A model generated the notes under the pieces. It searched no databases. It was not told the DNA's origin and worked only from the letters and a program-made list of their open reading frames with translations. Shown in pieces: positions 26,459-38,400 of a stretch of DNA of 64,000 nt (position 1 is its first letter; the number at the start of each line of letters is the position of its first letter). The DNA is from Nostoc mirabile CHAB5784 (GTDB lineage: Bacteria > Cyanobacteriota > Cyanobacteriia > Cyanobacteriales > Nostocaceae). A program made the translations under genes and the position numbers. The DNA lies in contig NZ_JAIVFS010000006.1 in assembly GCF_020829645.1 (NCBI RefSeq), positions 1 to 64,000 on the forward strand. Reading direction: 5' to 3'.

Positions 26459-26929
26459 CGTAACTTTTTCAAATTTTGAAATTCAACTAATTTGGATTGT
26501 ATGAGCTAATTGGCATTCAAATTGCATATTCAAACAGAAATTAATACCAGACTGCAAACTAAATGTATATCAGCTTCTCTCGACTTTATCCAAAATTAAT
26601 AACTTGGTTCTCTTGATAGGGCAAAAAACCTATATTTTTGGCAAAAACTTTTTTTGCTTCACTTATTCATGGTGAAATTGAAAAAGTAAAACTACCGTTT
26701 TATAAAGATTTTAGCGCTAGCTTGAGCGTTACAAAAAAATGAATAAAGTCGAATTTATGTAACAACAGATTTATATAATCTGCTTTGTTGACATGAACTT
26801 TGTCACTATGTTACAAATCTTTTTTACTATAGAGTAAAAATGTAACTTAGCAGTTCTTCCTGTAGGTGGATAAATCTCCAGTTTGAGTACAACATTCTTT
26901 GTTCACATCCGTAACAAAGAAATTTTATC
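26459..26929. other. Intergenic region between the MFS gene and mysH
   Basis: AT-rich, with no ORF and no repeat element. It carries the mysH promoter and the tail of the MFS transcript. The 470-bp gap makes an MFS-mysH operon unlikely. Confidence 0.5.
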
Positions 26930-28375
26930 CTAACTACCCAAATCTTTTTTAACAATGAGTGGCACAAGCGATGCTAATCGTAATACACCAGATACAATGA
27001 ATACTTCTGCTATGCCAAAAGACCCAGCGAATTGAGCAATGAAGCCACCTATAGTTGCTCCTAAAGCACCACTCGCCCCAGCCACAGCTGCTGCTGTTGC
27101 AAAATAGATAGACTGATTTTTTACTGGTGCAATCTCTATCTGAAGATTGTTGTTGCACAAGTCAACTGCTCCCCAATTACCTCCAATGAAAATGTGTAAC
27201 AGTGGTAACCACAGCCAGAGATCGAGAGGAGTAGAACCAATCCTCAGCCACAGCCAGGGTATGACTGCAATTAGAATTCCGTTAGAAATTAGAATAGTAC
27301 GATTGCCTATCTTATCTGCTAATCTACCCCACACGATGAGCATTAGCATGTGTGCCCCTGCTCGCAGGCTGTTGTAAAAAGTTACCCAACTCACATCCAG
27401 GTTCAGCGTATCTAGCAAGTAGAGGTTAAAAAATGGCGCACTCAAGCTAACAGCAAATGTCCATGAGCCAAAATAAAGCAGAAACACCAAAAAATTAGAG
27501 TTTTTCCAAATGCTGTTATTTATCTGGTTTTGGGGAGTTGGTATTTGCGGCAGAGAAATTGCTTCAGATATCTCACCAGGTTCATTTGGTGCCGAGTCTG
27601 ACTGAATTTCACTTGTTTGAGATGAGTTAGCATAATAAGTATTTTGTAATTGGGGATTTATATCTACCTGGAAATATTGACACCCCAAACTCACAATTCC
27701 AAAGATAATGCTTAAGAGCAAAATCACCCCATAACCTTGGATAGACCCCCCGTACCAATGTGATATAGCTAGACCGGCTATTGGCAAGCTGATTAACTCG
27801 GTTAAGTTGGCAATACTATTGCGTAGCCCGAAATATCTACCTCGCAATCGCCGTGGGACTAACATTGCTATCCAACTGAACCACGATGCAGTTCCTAGTC
27901 CTCCCAAAAGATTGCTGCATACGAGAATCAAAAGCGACAATCCCACTAATTGGTTGGAATTAAGCCTTCCCCAACTAAAGCTAACAATGCCAATTACTAA
28001 AATCAGCCACAGTAGCCGAGCAATCCCATAAATGCCAAGGGAATACTGAAAGCGGCTAGTGCTGCGTTCAGACAAGTAAGCACCTATTGGCTGAAAAAGA
28101 TTCGCCAACATCGGGATAGAAGCCAGCATCCCAAACACTATCGGGCTGGCATCCAACTCCACCAAGAAATTACCTAGCAAAACTCCGCCAGTGCCAATAG
28201 AGAAAACTGCTGCGAAAACACCATCGAGAGTGGAAGCCCTCAAACTGGTGCGAATAGCATCTTTAGAAATGCGAGCGCTGGGTGTTGAGGTAGGAGAGAG
28301 TGTTGTTGATGGTGAGGCAATCTGAGCAATTTCTATAGAAAGAGGCGCACCTGTTTCAATTTGAGAAGAATCCAT
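26930..28375 (-). CDS. MFS transporter
   Basis: The 481 residues have a Ser/Thr/Pro-rich N-terminal tail (about 1-38) and then about 12 hydrophobic segments in two halves. They are separated by a long hydrophilic loop (about 245-285) rich in Ser, Glu and Pro. The opening ASTLDGVFAAVFSIGTGGVLLGNFLVEL and later WGRLADKIGNRTIL (loop 8-9 A-like motif) mark a major facilitator. The substrate is unknown. As the gene next to mysH it is a candidate MAA exporter. MAAs in some Nostoc are extracellular, bound in the sheath, so an export step is expected somewhere. Confidence 0.8.
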   Translation of the reverse strand: MDSSQIETGAPLSIEIAQIASPSTTLSPTSTPSARISKDAIRTSLRASTLDGVFAAVFSIGTGGVLLGNFLVELDASPIVFGMLASIPMLANLFQPIGAYLSERSTSRFQYSLGIYGIARLLWLILVIGIVSFSWGRLNSNQLVGLSLLILVCSNLLGGLGTASWFSWIAMLVPRRLRGRYFGLRNSIANLTELISLPIAGLAISHWYGGSIQGYGVILLLSIIFGIVSLGCQYFQVDINPQLQNTYYANSSQTSEIQSDSAPNEPGEISEAISLPQIPTPQNQINNSIWKNSNFLVFLLYFGSWTFAVSLSAPFFNLYLLDTLNLDVSWVTFYNSLRAGAHMLMLIVWGRLADKIGNRTILISNGILIAVIPWLWLRIGSTPLDLWLWLPLLHIFIGGNWGAVDLCNNNLQIEIAPVKNQSIYFATAAAVAGASGALGATIGGFIAQFAGSFGIAEVFIVSGVLRLASLVPLIVKKDLGS

Positions 28376-29222
28376 AAATGTAGTATTTAAGAAAATAATT
28401 AGGATTTACGCATCATACATATGTACTATACTAAATTTGGGCTTTTGAGCCATGTCTAACACCCAAAATATTCAGAAGGCAGAAGGCTTTTATGAACCCA
28501 CGCTTAAAAGCGTGGGATTGAACCAAGACGACGGCAGATGCTTCTCCCTACAGCCCTTTTCAAGACAGGAGACCTGTTCGCGTTCGGGCATCCTACGGCA
28601 GGCGCTAGCCTCTCACGAATCAATACGGTTCGGTTAAGGTGCATAGGCCTTAAAGATCCCCCTTAGTCCCCCTTAAAAAGGGGGAAATAGAGCCATTTTT
28701 AGCCCCCCTTTTTAAGGGGGGTTGGGGGGATCGAGTCTTATCCGAACCGTATTGTCTCACGAATGGGAGACGCTACGCGTAGCTTGCTTCTTTGTAGGAG
28801 TACAAGTGTCGGGAAACCCGCAAGGGCGCACCGCCTCTCTTGTGTCTCGTGGCACTTGACGCGACGCTCGTAAGCGTTGCGTTAGCGACGTAGGAGCGTC
28901 TGACTCCTAACGCTGCGCTATCGACACAATTTTTTTATACTAGTGCGGCTCTAGACCCACAACTAAAGTTTTTATTAATACTTCTTACATAGCTGCCTTC
29001 TGCCCTCAGCGCTGGAGCCTTTATTTGTAAATATACGACTAAATCAGGGTTGGAGTCAGCACCCGAAATGTACATTTCGCATAATACATATTATGGTTAA
29101 TTTGTACAGTGCGTAAGTCCTAATAATAGCAAAGCATCTAAATTAAAGCCTAATTAGACTCACCACAGAAGTTATATCATGTTCCGATAATTAGTTATTT
29201 TTGATTTTTGAATTGTTAAGAC
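28376..29222. other. 0.85-kb nest of repeat elements
   Basis: The outer ends TTAGGATTTACGCA (28399) and TGCGTAAGTCCTAA (29110) belong to the AGGACTTACGCA MITE family. Inside lie GC-rich interspersed repeats (GACGCTACGCGTAGC, GGGAAACCCGCAAGGGCGCA) and a second, complete MITE at 28621-28754. No gene is seen. Confidence 0.7.
28621..28754. mobile_element. 134-bp MITE with 10-bp target-site duplication
   Basis: CAATACGGTTCGGTTAAG and CTTATCCGAACCGTATTG are 17/18 inverted ends. TCTCACGAAT stands immediately on both sides (28611-28620 and 28755-28764) as a perfect direct duplication. The interior is a CCCCC-TTTTTAAGGGGG foldback. Single or partial relatives with CAATACAGTTCAGTTAAG occur near 32318 and 47275. 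Confidence 0.9.
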
Positions 29223-31805
29223 TTATTTTTCTTGAAACGTCCAGACTCCTTCATCCCAATCTGATTCTGTTGGGGGTGACTGTAACCAATGCTGACAACG
29301 CAATAGATGCAACATAGCAGCTTTATCATGGTTATCTGCTGCCAAAACTTTGGCAAACTCGGCTCTAGCAAGGGAAAACTGCCGCTTGAGGTAATACTCG
29401 CGCCCTTTGTGATAATGCTCAATCACTTGCAATTTTTGGCTTTCAATAGGGTTGGAACGCAAACCCAGTAATTCGTATATGGCTACTGGTTCGTTTCTGC
29501 CCTTGACACGAATGTAATCTAGTTCCCTAGCCCAAATATGATCTTGGCATGGTTTAAAAGTGTTATGGCTAATAATAATATCACAACCATACTGTTTACT
29601 GACACTTTCTAATCGAGAGCCAAGATTAACGCCATCGCCAATGGCGGTAAATTCCATCCGCTTACTAGAGCCGATATTCCCACTAATTACGGTATCTGAG
29701 TTGATACCAATGCCGATTTTAATTTTGGGCTTATCATCTGTATAGCGACGTTGATTAAATTCGTGCAGGCGATCACGCATTTCTAAGGATGTTTGCACTG
29801 CCATCCAAGCGTGTTCTTCCAATGGTAGGGGAGAACCAAACACAGCCATGATGGCATCGCCGATATATTTATCAAGAGTGCCTTTATGTTTAAAGACTGC
29901 CTCCACCATTGATTCAAAATATTCATTGAGCATACTCACCACTTCTTCTGCTTGTAAGTTTTCCGTTAAAGTGGTATAACCGCGAATATCCGAAAATAAA
30001 ATCGAAACTTCTTTACGATCGCCTCCTAGTTTAGCGTCATCCAATTTCAGCAATTCTTCGGCTAATTCCTGGGTCATGTAGCGGTACATCGTACTCTTGA
30101 GCCGCTTTTCATCACTGATATCTTCCATTACTACCAGTGCCCCCCGGACTTGCTCTTGGTCGCTAGCATCAGCTATTGTGTTAATCGATAAATTAATACT
30201 ATGCTGTTCTGTACCAGTAGTTAGGAGTGTGCGATCGGGGTAATATTGCTGGCGGCCTTTTAAGTCGGCTGCATGTAAAGCATCCTGATACCACTTGCTA
30301 AAGTCACCTTCTTTGATGCCGATCGCATCAGTAACTAATTTACCTTCTAAACGGTCTTCTGGCTCGAGTCCTAGCAAACGCTTGGCACTTTCATTGGCGG
30401 CGATAATTAACCCGGCTTTATCAGTGGAAACTACTCCATTGGAAAGACTACGCAAAATATCCCGTTGCATTTGTTCTTGTTGCTTAACTGTGGCAAACAA
30501 CTGGGCATTTTGCAGCGCTACTCCCGCTTGAATATTAAAAGCTTCCATGAACTCTTCATCGTTGCGGTCAAAGCTAGCTTGGAAGCAGTCGGGAGCTTTG
30601 GGCCAATCAGCTGGATTATAAGGTGGAAAATCACCAGTTTTCTTTTTATTTACTAGTTGGGTAACACCAATCAGTTGTTGATCGGCGTTAAATACTGGCA
30701 TACAAAGCAAGCTACAGGTGCGATAGCCATTTTGCTGGTCGAGTTGTTTGGCAGTATCAGAGTCAGCATGGTGGTACAAATCAAAGGCAATATTCAATTT
30801 CTTGCCAGAAGCCGCTACTATACCAGCAAAACCTTTACCTACGGGGACTCGCAACTCCTTAGTTGAACCATCATCCTGGGTGATTTTCGTCCATAATTCA
30901 TGGCGATCGCGGTCTATTAACCATAGTGTACTGCGATCGGCATTCATAAGTTCTTTGGCTTCATCCATCACCCGCTTCAGGGTATCTTCTAAGTCTAGGC
31001 TGCTTTGAGATAGAGACTTGATCGCCTTCATCAGCGCCGCCACCGCTCTTTGTTTTTGAGTGGCGACATAAAAAGAGCGCGAGGATTCTAAAATCAGGCG
31101 AATCGAAGGGGCAAATTCTTGAAATAATTGTTCGTCAGCACAGATAAAACCTTTGGTATCAATGCGCTCTGCAAGTGGAACATCGGGATTATTCCCATAT
31201 TTTAATTTATTCAGTAATTGCACTACCGCAACTAACTGTCCATGTTCATTCAATAATGGCAAAGCCAGCATGGTGTAGGTGCGGTAGCCAGTTCTTTTTT
31301 CTTGTTCTTGGGCAAAATGCGATCGCGGATCGTTATAAAAATCAAAGGGAATATTAATAACTCGCTTGTAGGTGGCGACTTCCCCAGCAATGCCTTTATT
31401 GGCGGGGATGCGAATTTCTAAAGAGCGATCGCCCTCCCCCTCAGCCAGAATCGACCAGAGTTCTTGTTTTTCTTCATCCAATAAAAATATCGTCGTCCGA
31501 TCTGCCCCCAGTAATTCCCCGGTTTTCAAGGTAATCGAATGCAACATTTCTTGCAGAAGAGTTTCAAATCCCTGAGAATCCAGCATTGACAGGGTTTGAT
31601 GAACAATCTGTAATTTTTGCTCGACATCCTGAACGACCTGTTTAAAAGTATCTTGAGTCAGAGGAGCAAGAAACGTAGAAAAAGTTCCTTGTCTTGTGGC
31701 AAGAGCACCCACAGGAGCAGAATTTGCTTGTAATTCGAGGTTTTCTTGGTTGTGAACACCAATCATCAAATCGGTGGTCTCCCCACAATCTTGATACACT
31801 GACAT
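29223..31805 (-). CDS. cyaB1: GAF-GAF-PAS class III adenylate cyclase (CyaB1-like)
   Basis: The 860 residues comprise GAF-A (about 75-230), GAF-B (about 265-440), PAS (about 455-565), a cyclase homology domain (about 600-770) and a C-terminal TPR-like tail. Both GAFs carry the NKGIAGEVA / GKGFAGIVA and F-D-x-Y motifs of cyclic-nucleotide-binding GAFs. The cyclase has the metal Asp residues in VSILFSDIRGYTTL and DKYIGDAIMAVFG. Length and order match Anabaena CyaB1, in which cAMP binds a GAF domain and activates its own synthesis. It is a single gene and probably a soluble dimer. Confidence 0.93.
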   Translation of the reverse strand: MSVYQDCGETTDLMIGVHNQENLELQANSAPVGALATRQGTFSTFLAPLTQDTFKQVVQDVEQKLQIVHQTLSMLDSQGFETLLQEMLHSITLKTGELLGADRTTIFLLDEEKQELWSILAEGEGDRSLEIRIPANKGIAGEVATYKRVINIPFDFYNDPRSHFAQEQEKRTGYRTYTMLALPLLNEHGQLVAVVQLLNKLKYGNNPDVPLAERIDTKGFICADEQLFQEFAPSIRLILESSRSFYVATQKQRAVAALMKAIKSLSQSSLDLEDTLKRVMDEAKELMNADRSTLWLIDRDRHELWTKITQDDGSTKELRVPVGKGFAGIVAASGKKLNIAFDLYHHADSDTAKQLDQQNGYRTCSLLCMPVFNADQQLIGVTQLVNKKKTGDFPPYNPADWPKAPDCFQASFDRNDEEFMEAFNIQAGVALQNAQLFATVKQQEQMQRDILRSLSNGVVSTDKAGLIIAANESAKRLLGLEPEDRLEGKLVTDAIGIKEGDFSKWYQDALHAADLKGRQQYYPDRTLLTTGTEQHSINLSINTIADASDQEQVRGALVVMEDISDEKRLKSTMYRYMTQELAEELLKLDDAKLGGDRKEVSILFSDIRGYTTLTENLQAEEVVSMLNEYFESMVEAVFKHKGTLDKYIGDAIMAVFGSPLPLEEHAWMAVQTSLEMRDRLHEFNQRRYTDDKPKIKIGIGINSDTVISGNIGSSKRMEFTAIGDGVNLGSRLESVSKQYGCDIIISHNTFKPCQDHIWARELDYIRVKGRNEPVAIYELLGLRSNPIESQKLQVIEHYHKGREYYLKRQFSLARAEFAKVLAADNHDKAAMLHLLRCQHWLQSPPTESDWDEGVWTFQEK

Positions 31806-32430
31806 AATAGGTTTTTTATATAGCAGGATGAGATTTTAGATGTAACAATGCAATTAAATTTATGTAAGTGGTGCTAAAAGCAACAATTGCTTAATGTTAT
31901 CCATAGTTTAATCGCTTGTTTGGCTAGCGTCATCCTGAGAAGCAAGGTGGAAGTCAAAATAATTCGTAATTTATAATTCGTAATTCGTAATTATTACCCC
32001 ACGACTGAAGTCGCTTGCTCTGAAATAAGGAATAAATTTATTTGTCTCCATAAAATGTTAGTTAGTTGCTCTGTACCTTTAATTACGAATTACGAATTAC
32101 GAATTAGTAATTATTTGGTCAATTACTTATGACTACAGTACAGATGCAGTAATACTCCGAACCCCTGCTACCGTTTACAAAGTCTTCTAGAGTAGCCCCA
32201 CAGGCTTTTGATCCCCCCAAGCCACGCTAGTCGCTCATGGCGCAATCTGCTTGGGTTAGTGATATTTTGCCCCGGAAGATCCCCCCAACCCCCGATAAAT
32301 TGGGGGGCTTAATTCAATACAGTTCAGTTAAGCCCTTAAAAAGGCTTGCTCTAATTCCCTCCTTTTTAAGGAGGGTTAGGGAGGATCAAGCTTTAATTCA
32401 AGGGCGGGGTGGGTTTTATTTTCAGAAAAT
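31806..32430. other. Intergenic region with heptamers and a foldback repeat
   Basis: AATTCGT-type heptamers lie at 31960-31994 and their complement at 32081-32108. At about 32200-32410 there is C-rich repeat sequence with CCCTCCTTTTTAAGGAGGG and a solo CAATACAGTTCAGTTAAG end (32318). No gene is seen. Confidence 0.6.
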
Positions 32431-35400
32431 TTATTTTTGTAATAAGTCTAATAACGCGATCGCCTTCACCAATTCCTCTGGATCTACAGGCTTGGAAATA
32501 TGCTGTTGAAATCCGGCAGCGATCGCTTGCTGATAATCCACCTCTCCAGCATAAGCAGTTAAGGCGATCGCTGGAATTGTCCCGCCCTGCTCTGGTTGCA
32601 AACTCCTCACCTGTCGCATCAGCATGTAACCATCCATTTCTGGCATCCCGATATCGCTAATGAGCAAATTTGGCTGGGATTGACTCAGCGCAGTTAAAGC
32701 TTCAATGGCTGAGGCGACAACAGTCACAGTTGCACCATATTGCTCCAGCATGAAAGGCAAAAACTCTCGCATATCTGTGTCATCATCCACCACGAGAATC
32801 TCTAAGCCAGACAAGGGTAAGGACTGATCTTCCACAAGTGAGGAGTTATCTTTTGCATCCTTGATTTTTTTGCTTTCATCCTGTAAGCATGGAATTTTGA
32901 CGGTGAAAGTTGCTCCTTGTTCTTCGCCCAGGCTTTGGGCTTGAACAGTTCCCCCGTGAAGTTCTACAAGATGCCGGACGATCGCTAATCCTAAACCTAA
33001 ACCGCCAAATTTTCGAGTTGTGGCACCATCTGCTTGACGGAAATAATCAAAGACATAAGGTAAGAACTCAGGTGCAATCCCCTTCCCTGTGTCAGTGACG
33101 TAGATTTGTACCTGTGAGCTAACTTGCTGTAATTTAATTTTTACCTCTCCCCCAGTGGGAGTAAACTTAATCGCATTAGAAAGGATATTCCAAAAAACTT
33201 GTTGCAATCGATTGGCATCGCCTAAAACTTCCTCGACACCGGATTCAAGAATTGTCTGAATCTCGATGGACTTAGCCTGTGCTGATAAACGCACTGTTTC
33301 GATGGCAGCTTCAATGACTGATATCAAATTAATCCGGTCGAAGTTGAGGTTAAGTTTACCCTGAAGGATGCGGGAAACATCAAGCAAATCTTCAATCAAT
33401 TGGGTTTGTAACTTGGCGTTGCGCTCAATGGTTTCGAGGGCGCGATCGCTTGTTACTTGATCAAGTTTGCGGGTTCGCATCAGTTTTGTCCAACCCAGAA
33501 TTGGGTTAAGCGGTGTTCTCAATTCATGGGAGAGAACAGCGAGAAATTCATCTTTGATGCGGTTTGCTGATTCAGCAGCGCTTCTTGCCGTTCGTTCGGC
33601 TTCGTAAAGATGGGCGCGAGCGATCGCTTGGGCGCATTGTTGAGCAATGGCCAAGATAAACGCTTGATCTTCCTCACTCAGTTGTTGAGGCTGGGCAAAT
33701 CCCAAAGTTATACCGCCAACGGCCCAACCTTCTACCATCAATGGAATAGAAATCCAGGCTTCAAATTCATATTGAGCGTAAATTTCTGCCAAATGCGGGT
33801 AACGAGCCACCCGATTTTCTGTTGCTTGTGCCCAAGTAGGTTTCCCAGTCCGCACAGCTTCTGCTAGGGGAGAGGGTGAATCGATGGCAAAATTACGCCA
33901 AGTATTTACCAAATCCTGCTTATAGCCAACCGCACGCACAATTTCTAGTTCAGTTTTATTTTCATTCACCAAGGCGACGAGGGCAGAACTGGCTCCCAAG
34001 GCAGCCATACTTTGCTCTACAATGACTTCAGATACTTGGGCTGGTGTCAAGGATTCTGAAAGAGCAGCTGTGATGGATTGAAGACGGGCAATGCGCTCTA
34101 ATGCTCGTTCTGCTGTTTTTTGTGCTTGCTGCGCTTCTTGGTAAAGGCGGGCATTATCGATGGCGATCGCAGCTCGATGGGCAACATCTTCCGCTAATGA
34201 CAAGTCAGCCGTGCTGTAACGCCGTTCGGATTCAGCAGTCACAAAGGAAATTGCACCAAAAATTCTTTCGCGTGCCATCAAGGGCAAGATAATACATGAT
34301 TTTAAACCAAGTTCACGCAGAATCCGCAGATGTTCTGGATCTTGGATAGCTTCTGCTAGGGCTGCATCTGAAATTTCAGCTACCATTTCTGCTAGTCCAG
34401 TACGCAGCACTTTAGGCACACCTTCAGGTGCATCCAACTTTCTGGGATAACGCTGATAGAGTTCCCAACCAAGTTTCACTTTCTCTGGATCTCGGTGAGC
34501 AACTGCTACCCGATTAATTGATTGGTTGTCTTGCAGCAGATCAACGGCGCACCAATCAGCGAAGTAAGGCACAGCCAGGTTTGCCACACTTGCTAATGTG
34601 CTTTCATAATCGAGGGAAGAGGCAAGGGTTGCACTGACTTGAGCCAAAAATGTTGCCCGTTGCTGATCGGCTTCTGCTTCCTGTCGCGCGGTTTGTTCTT
34701 GAATCAGTTGGATACGTTCGGCTTCAGATTGTTTGCGATCTGTAATATCAAGCACAACACCACTCATGTATGTTGCTTTACCTGCTTCATTGAAAAAGGC
34801 TTTTCCTCGGCAGGCTGCGTAGCGGATACTGCCGTCATCTCGAATAATTCGATATTCTGAATCATGCTCCACGCCTTCGTTAATCGCTCGGCTCAAAGAT
34901 TGAGCTAGCAATTCTCGATCATCTGGATGCAGACGAGCTAAAACTGCTTCAGAAGTGCCAACAAAGGTTTCAGGTGTTAACCCAAATAATTGATAAATCT
35001 GCTCATCCCAGCCAAACTGATCATTGGCAATATCCCAACTCCAAACACCGATTTGGGCAGATTTCAACGCCAGATTGAGTTGTGCTTGGCTATTTTCTAG
35101 ACCTTGATAAAGACGAGCATTTTCTAGAGAAATAGCAATTTGAACTGTCAAAATCTCCAGTACGGAAAGTTTGTCCTGTGTAAAGGCGGTGGAGATTAGA
35201 TTGTTTTCTAAATATAAGATACCAAGTAATTTCGACTGAAGCGCGATCGGTAAACAAAGTACAGATTTAGGTTGCTTTTGGATTACATACTCGTCTTTTG
35301 AAAACAGATTTTGCTCAGTGGCATTCTGCAAAATTACTGTTTCTTGAGTTCGCTGAACATAATTCAGCATTGATTGCGGAATAACCTGTGAGATTTCACC

Positions 35401-38400
35401 CTCTAATACAGGTCGATAAACATTGAGCTTTTCTGCTTGGTGATTAAATTTCGCTTCTACTTCGATCACCAAATTTTGCTCGTATTCAAGTAACAAATAA
35501 CCGATTTCTGCTCCTGCTTGCTCGATGACAATCTGCATTAATGTTTTCAACAACCGCGAAAGCACAATTTCACTAGATATGGTTTGAGACGCTTTAACTA
35601 CCGATAAAAAGTCTAGCTGTTCACCTGTGCTGAAAAACGTTCCGTTAGAGACAAGCTGTTGTTGCGGCAATAGCTGAGGATAGGATTCTTCGAGGTGCTT
35701 AACTTTAGCAGATGCCTCCCAGCGTAAATAAGCATTTTTAGCTTCTTGCAAGTAGGTTTTGGCAATTAATTCAAACTCCCGTTCTAAATAAAACTTAGCG
35801 CCTAGCTCATTAGCCAAAGCTTCATATTGCACAAATCCCTGCTCACGGGCTGAAGCAATTGATTGTTCATACAGGCGCATTGCTTCCAAGTCTCGATTTT
35901 CAATTCGAGCTATTTCAGCAGCTACTAATTGAGACTTGTGTAAGAAGTTGGCAGGGCAGTGATTAGCCCAGTATTGCAATTGCTGTTGATGGGATTTTAG
36001 GGTTGGTAAAAACTGTTCTTGCTCTTGATAAGATACTGTTGGATAAAGAGCCGTGAGAGTCACTGAGTAATATAAAATGTAATCTGTTTCAATTGGTAAT
36101 GCCAGTGTCGTAACTGGAAAATTAGACAATTCTAAGGCAGAACTAAATGCTTCTGGATATTTCCCATAATTAAAAAATATAATTAATTTAATAATATTAT
36201 AAAAAATAATTCCACTAACAAAACCTGCATCTGTAATGATAGATAAAGCGGATGATTCATCAAATTCATCATTACTTAGAGTCAGATTTTGGTGAGTCAG
36301 TCCGCGCAGATTCATCAGTAGCATCTGCTGTAGTTTGATTGTCTGATAGACAGTCTCATGTTTAGACTGGCGGGCGAATGCAGTATATTTTTCTAGAGAT
36401 TTGTATGTTTCTGCAAGTGGAAAACCTAACTGGATAATTTGCCACGAGCCTTGATAACCATTGTAGTTCGCCATCGTCACATCACCCGCTTCTACACAAC
36501 CGATAAATCCCCGCTCTAAAAAGGGAATATCGGTAGCAATATGGTTACGCCAAACGTTAATATGACTTCCATGAATGTGCAGAACAACTCCTCTAAGTTT
36601 CAAGTCATGCAACTTTTCATTTAATTGAATTGTCATCTCAGAAAATGCGTAACCTGTAGGAATATCATGGAAGATGGAAACCAACAACATGGCATACATG
36701 CTGTAGGCAAAACAGGAATCTTCTGTATTACCAAACTTGAGTGAGTAGTTAACTGCTTTAAGTACGACTAAGGGAAAGAGATCAGGTCTGCCGAGATAAG
36801 TCGGTGGCCCCAAAGTCGTCAACAGACTAATTACTGTTTTAATATTTTGATCTTGAATTAATATAGCATTAATTAAATCAGAGACTTGTCTATTACCTAG
36901 ATTGGTTAATACTTGGTTTTTTTCAATTGCGATCGCAGCTTGTACTTCCTCATTTGTATCAGGGAATGTCACCCCAAAAAGTTTTAAAGCTTCTAATCCC
37001 AATGTCAGCGCCTCTTCATACCTACCTGCAACTTGGTAAAGTCTGATTTGCAGCATATAAATATTAGATTTATCCACATCGGATGCTGCTTTCATGAATA
37101 GTATTTCAAATAATTCTTCCGCTTGTCCTAAATTCCCTGTTAAGAATTCACATTCAGCTAGTTCTCTGAATAGAGTGAATGTTTCTTCATATTGTTCAAT
37201 CCAGGCATTTTCAGCTAAAAGATTCATGGCAACGCTAAAAAAGTTTTTAGCAGGAGCGTAGGCTGTGGAGGCTTTTGCCTTATTAGCAGCGATTAAATTC
37301 AACCGTAGCAATTCATCTTTTTCTGTCTGTTCAATAATTAGATCCACAGCGAAATTGAGTTGATTGACTAAATCAAATATTTGGTCGTTCACTTGTTCAG
37401 GACTAGCATTTTTCAGCAAAAGCCGTCCAATTGTCAGGTGAACTGCCGACTTTGATTCATCAGCAATTAAGGAGTATGCAGCTTGTTGAACTCGATCATG
37501 ATAGAAACGATAGTTTTTCTGGTCAGTTTCATCTGACTCTATGGGGATAATTAATCCTCTTAAAATTGCATCAACAAGTGCATTCGCTGTTTCTTCAATA
37601 GATTGTTCACCAACGATCGCTAAAACTTCTAAATCAAAACGATTACCAATACAGGAGGCTAACTTAAGCACCTTTTGAGTTGCGGCTGGCAGTTTTTGCA
37701 TCCGCCCAATCATCAAACTGACAATATTATCTGTCATACCTTGGGCTTCAATCTGAGCTAAATTCCATTGCCATCCCCCTTTTACCCCCCTCTGTCCCCC
37801 CTTATCAAGGGGGGATTGAGGGGGGTAAAAATTCAGCAGATTTTCTTGATGCAGTGTTTTCAGAAACTCATTGACAAAAAAGGGATTGCCGTCAGTTTTT
37901 TGGATAATCAATTGAGCAAGAGGTTCTACTTGTTCTACTGAACTATGCAAGGTATCAGCAATCAACTGATTGACATAAACAAGATTCAAGGGCGTAAGGA
38001 GAATTTCAGTTATTCTTGCTCCATACTGGCAAATCTTCTCCATCATCAAACTAAAGGGATGCACAACATCTACTTCGTTATCTCGAAAAGCCAAAATGAA
38101 GCAGAGATATTGGATACTAGACCCAGTAATGACGGTTTGAATTAAATTTAAAGTAGCGCTGTCTGCCCACTGCATATCATCTAAAAAAACAGTGAGCGGA
38201 TGCTCTTTTTGAGCAAAGACGCTGATAAAATTCTGAAACACCAAATTGAATCGGTTTTGAGATTCGGCAGGCCCCAACTCTGGTATAGGAGGCTGTTCTC
38301 CAACGATTAATTCAACTTCTGGAATTACATCTGCGATTAGTCTACCATTGTTCCCTAATGCTGCTTGTATTCGCTTTTTCCAAGTGGCAAGTTGATCTTC

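Noticed and set aside
32910..33098. Top-strand frames within the giant kinase gene
   Set aside because: These are antisense shadows of a continuous 2374-codon gene with recognisable domains.
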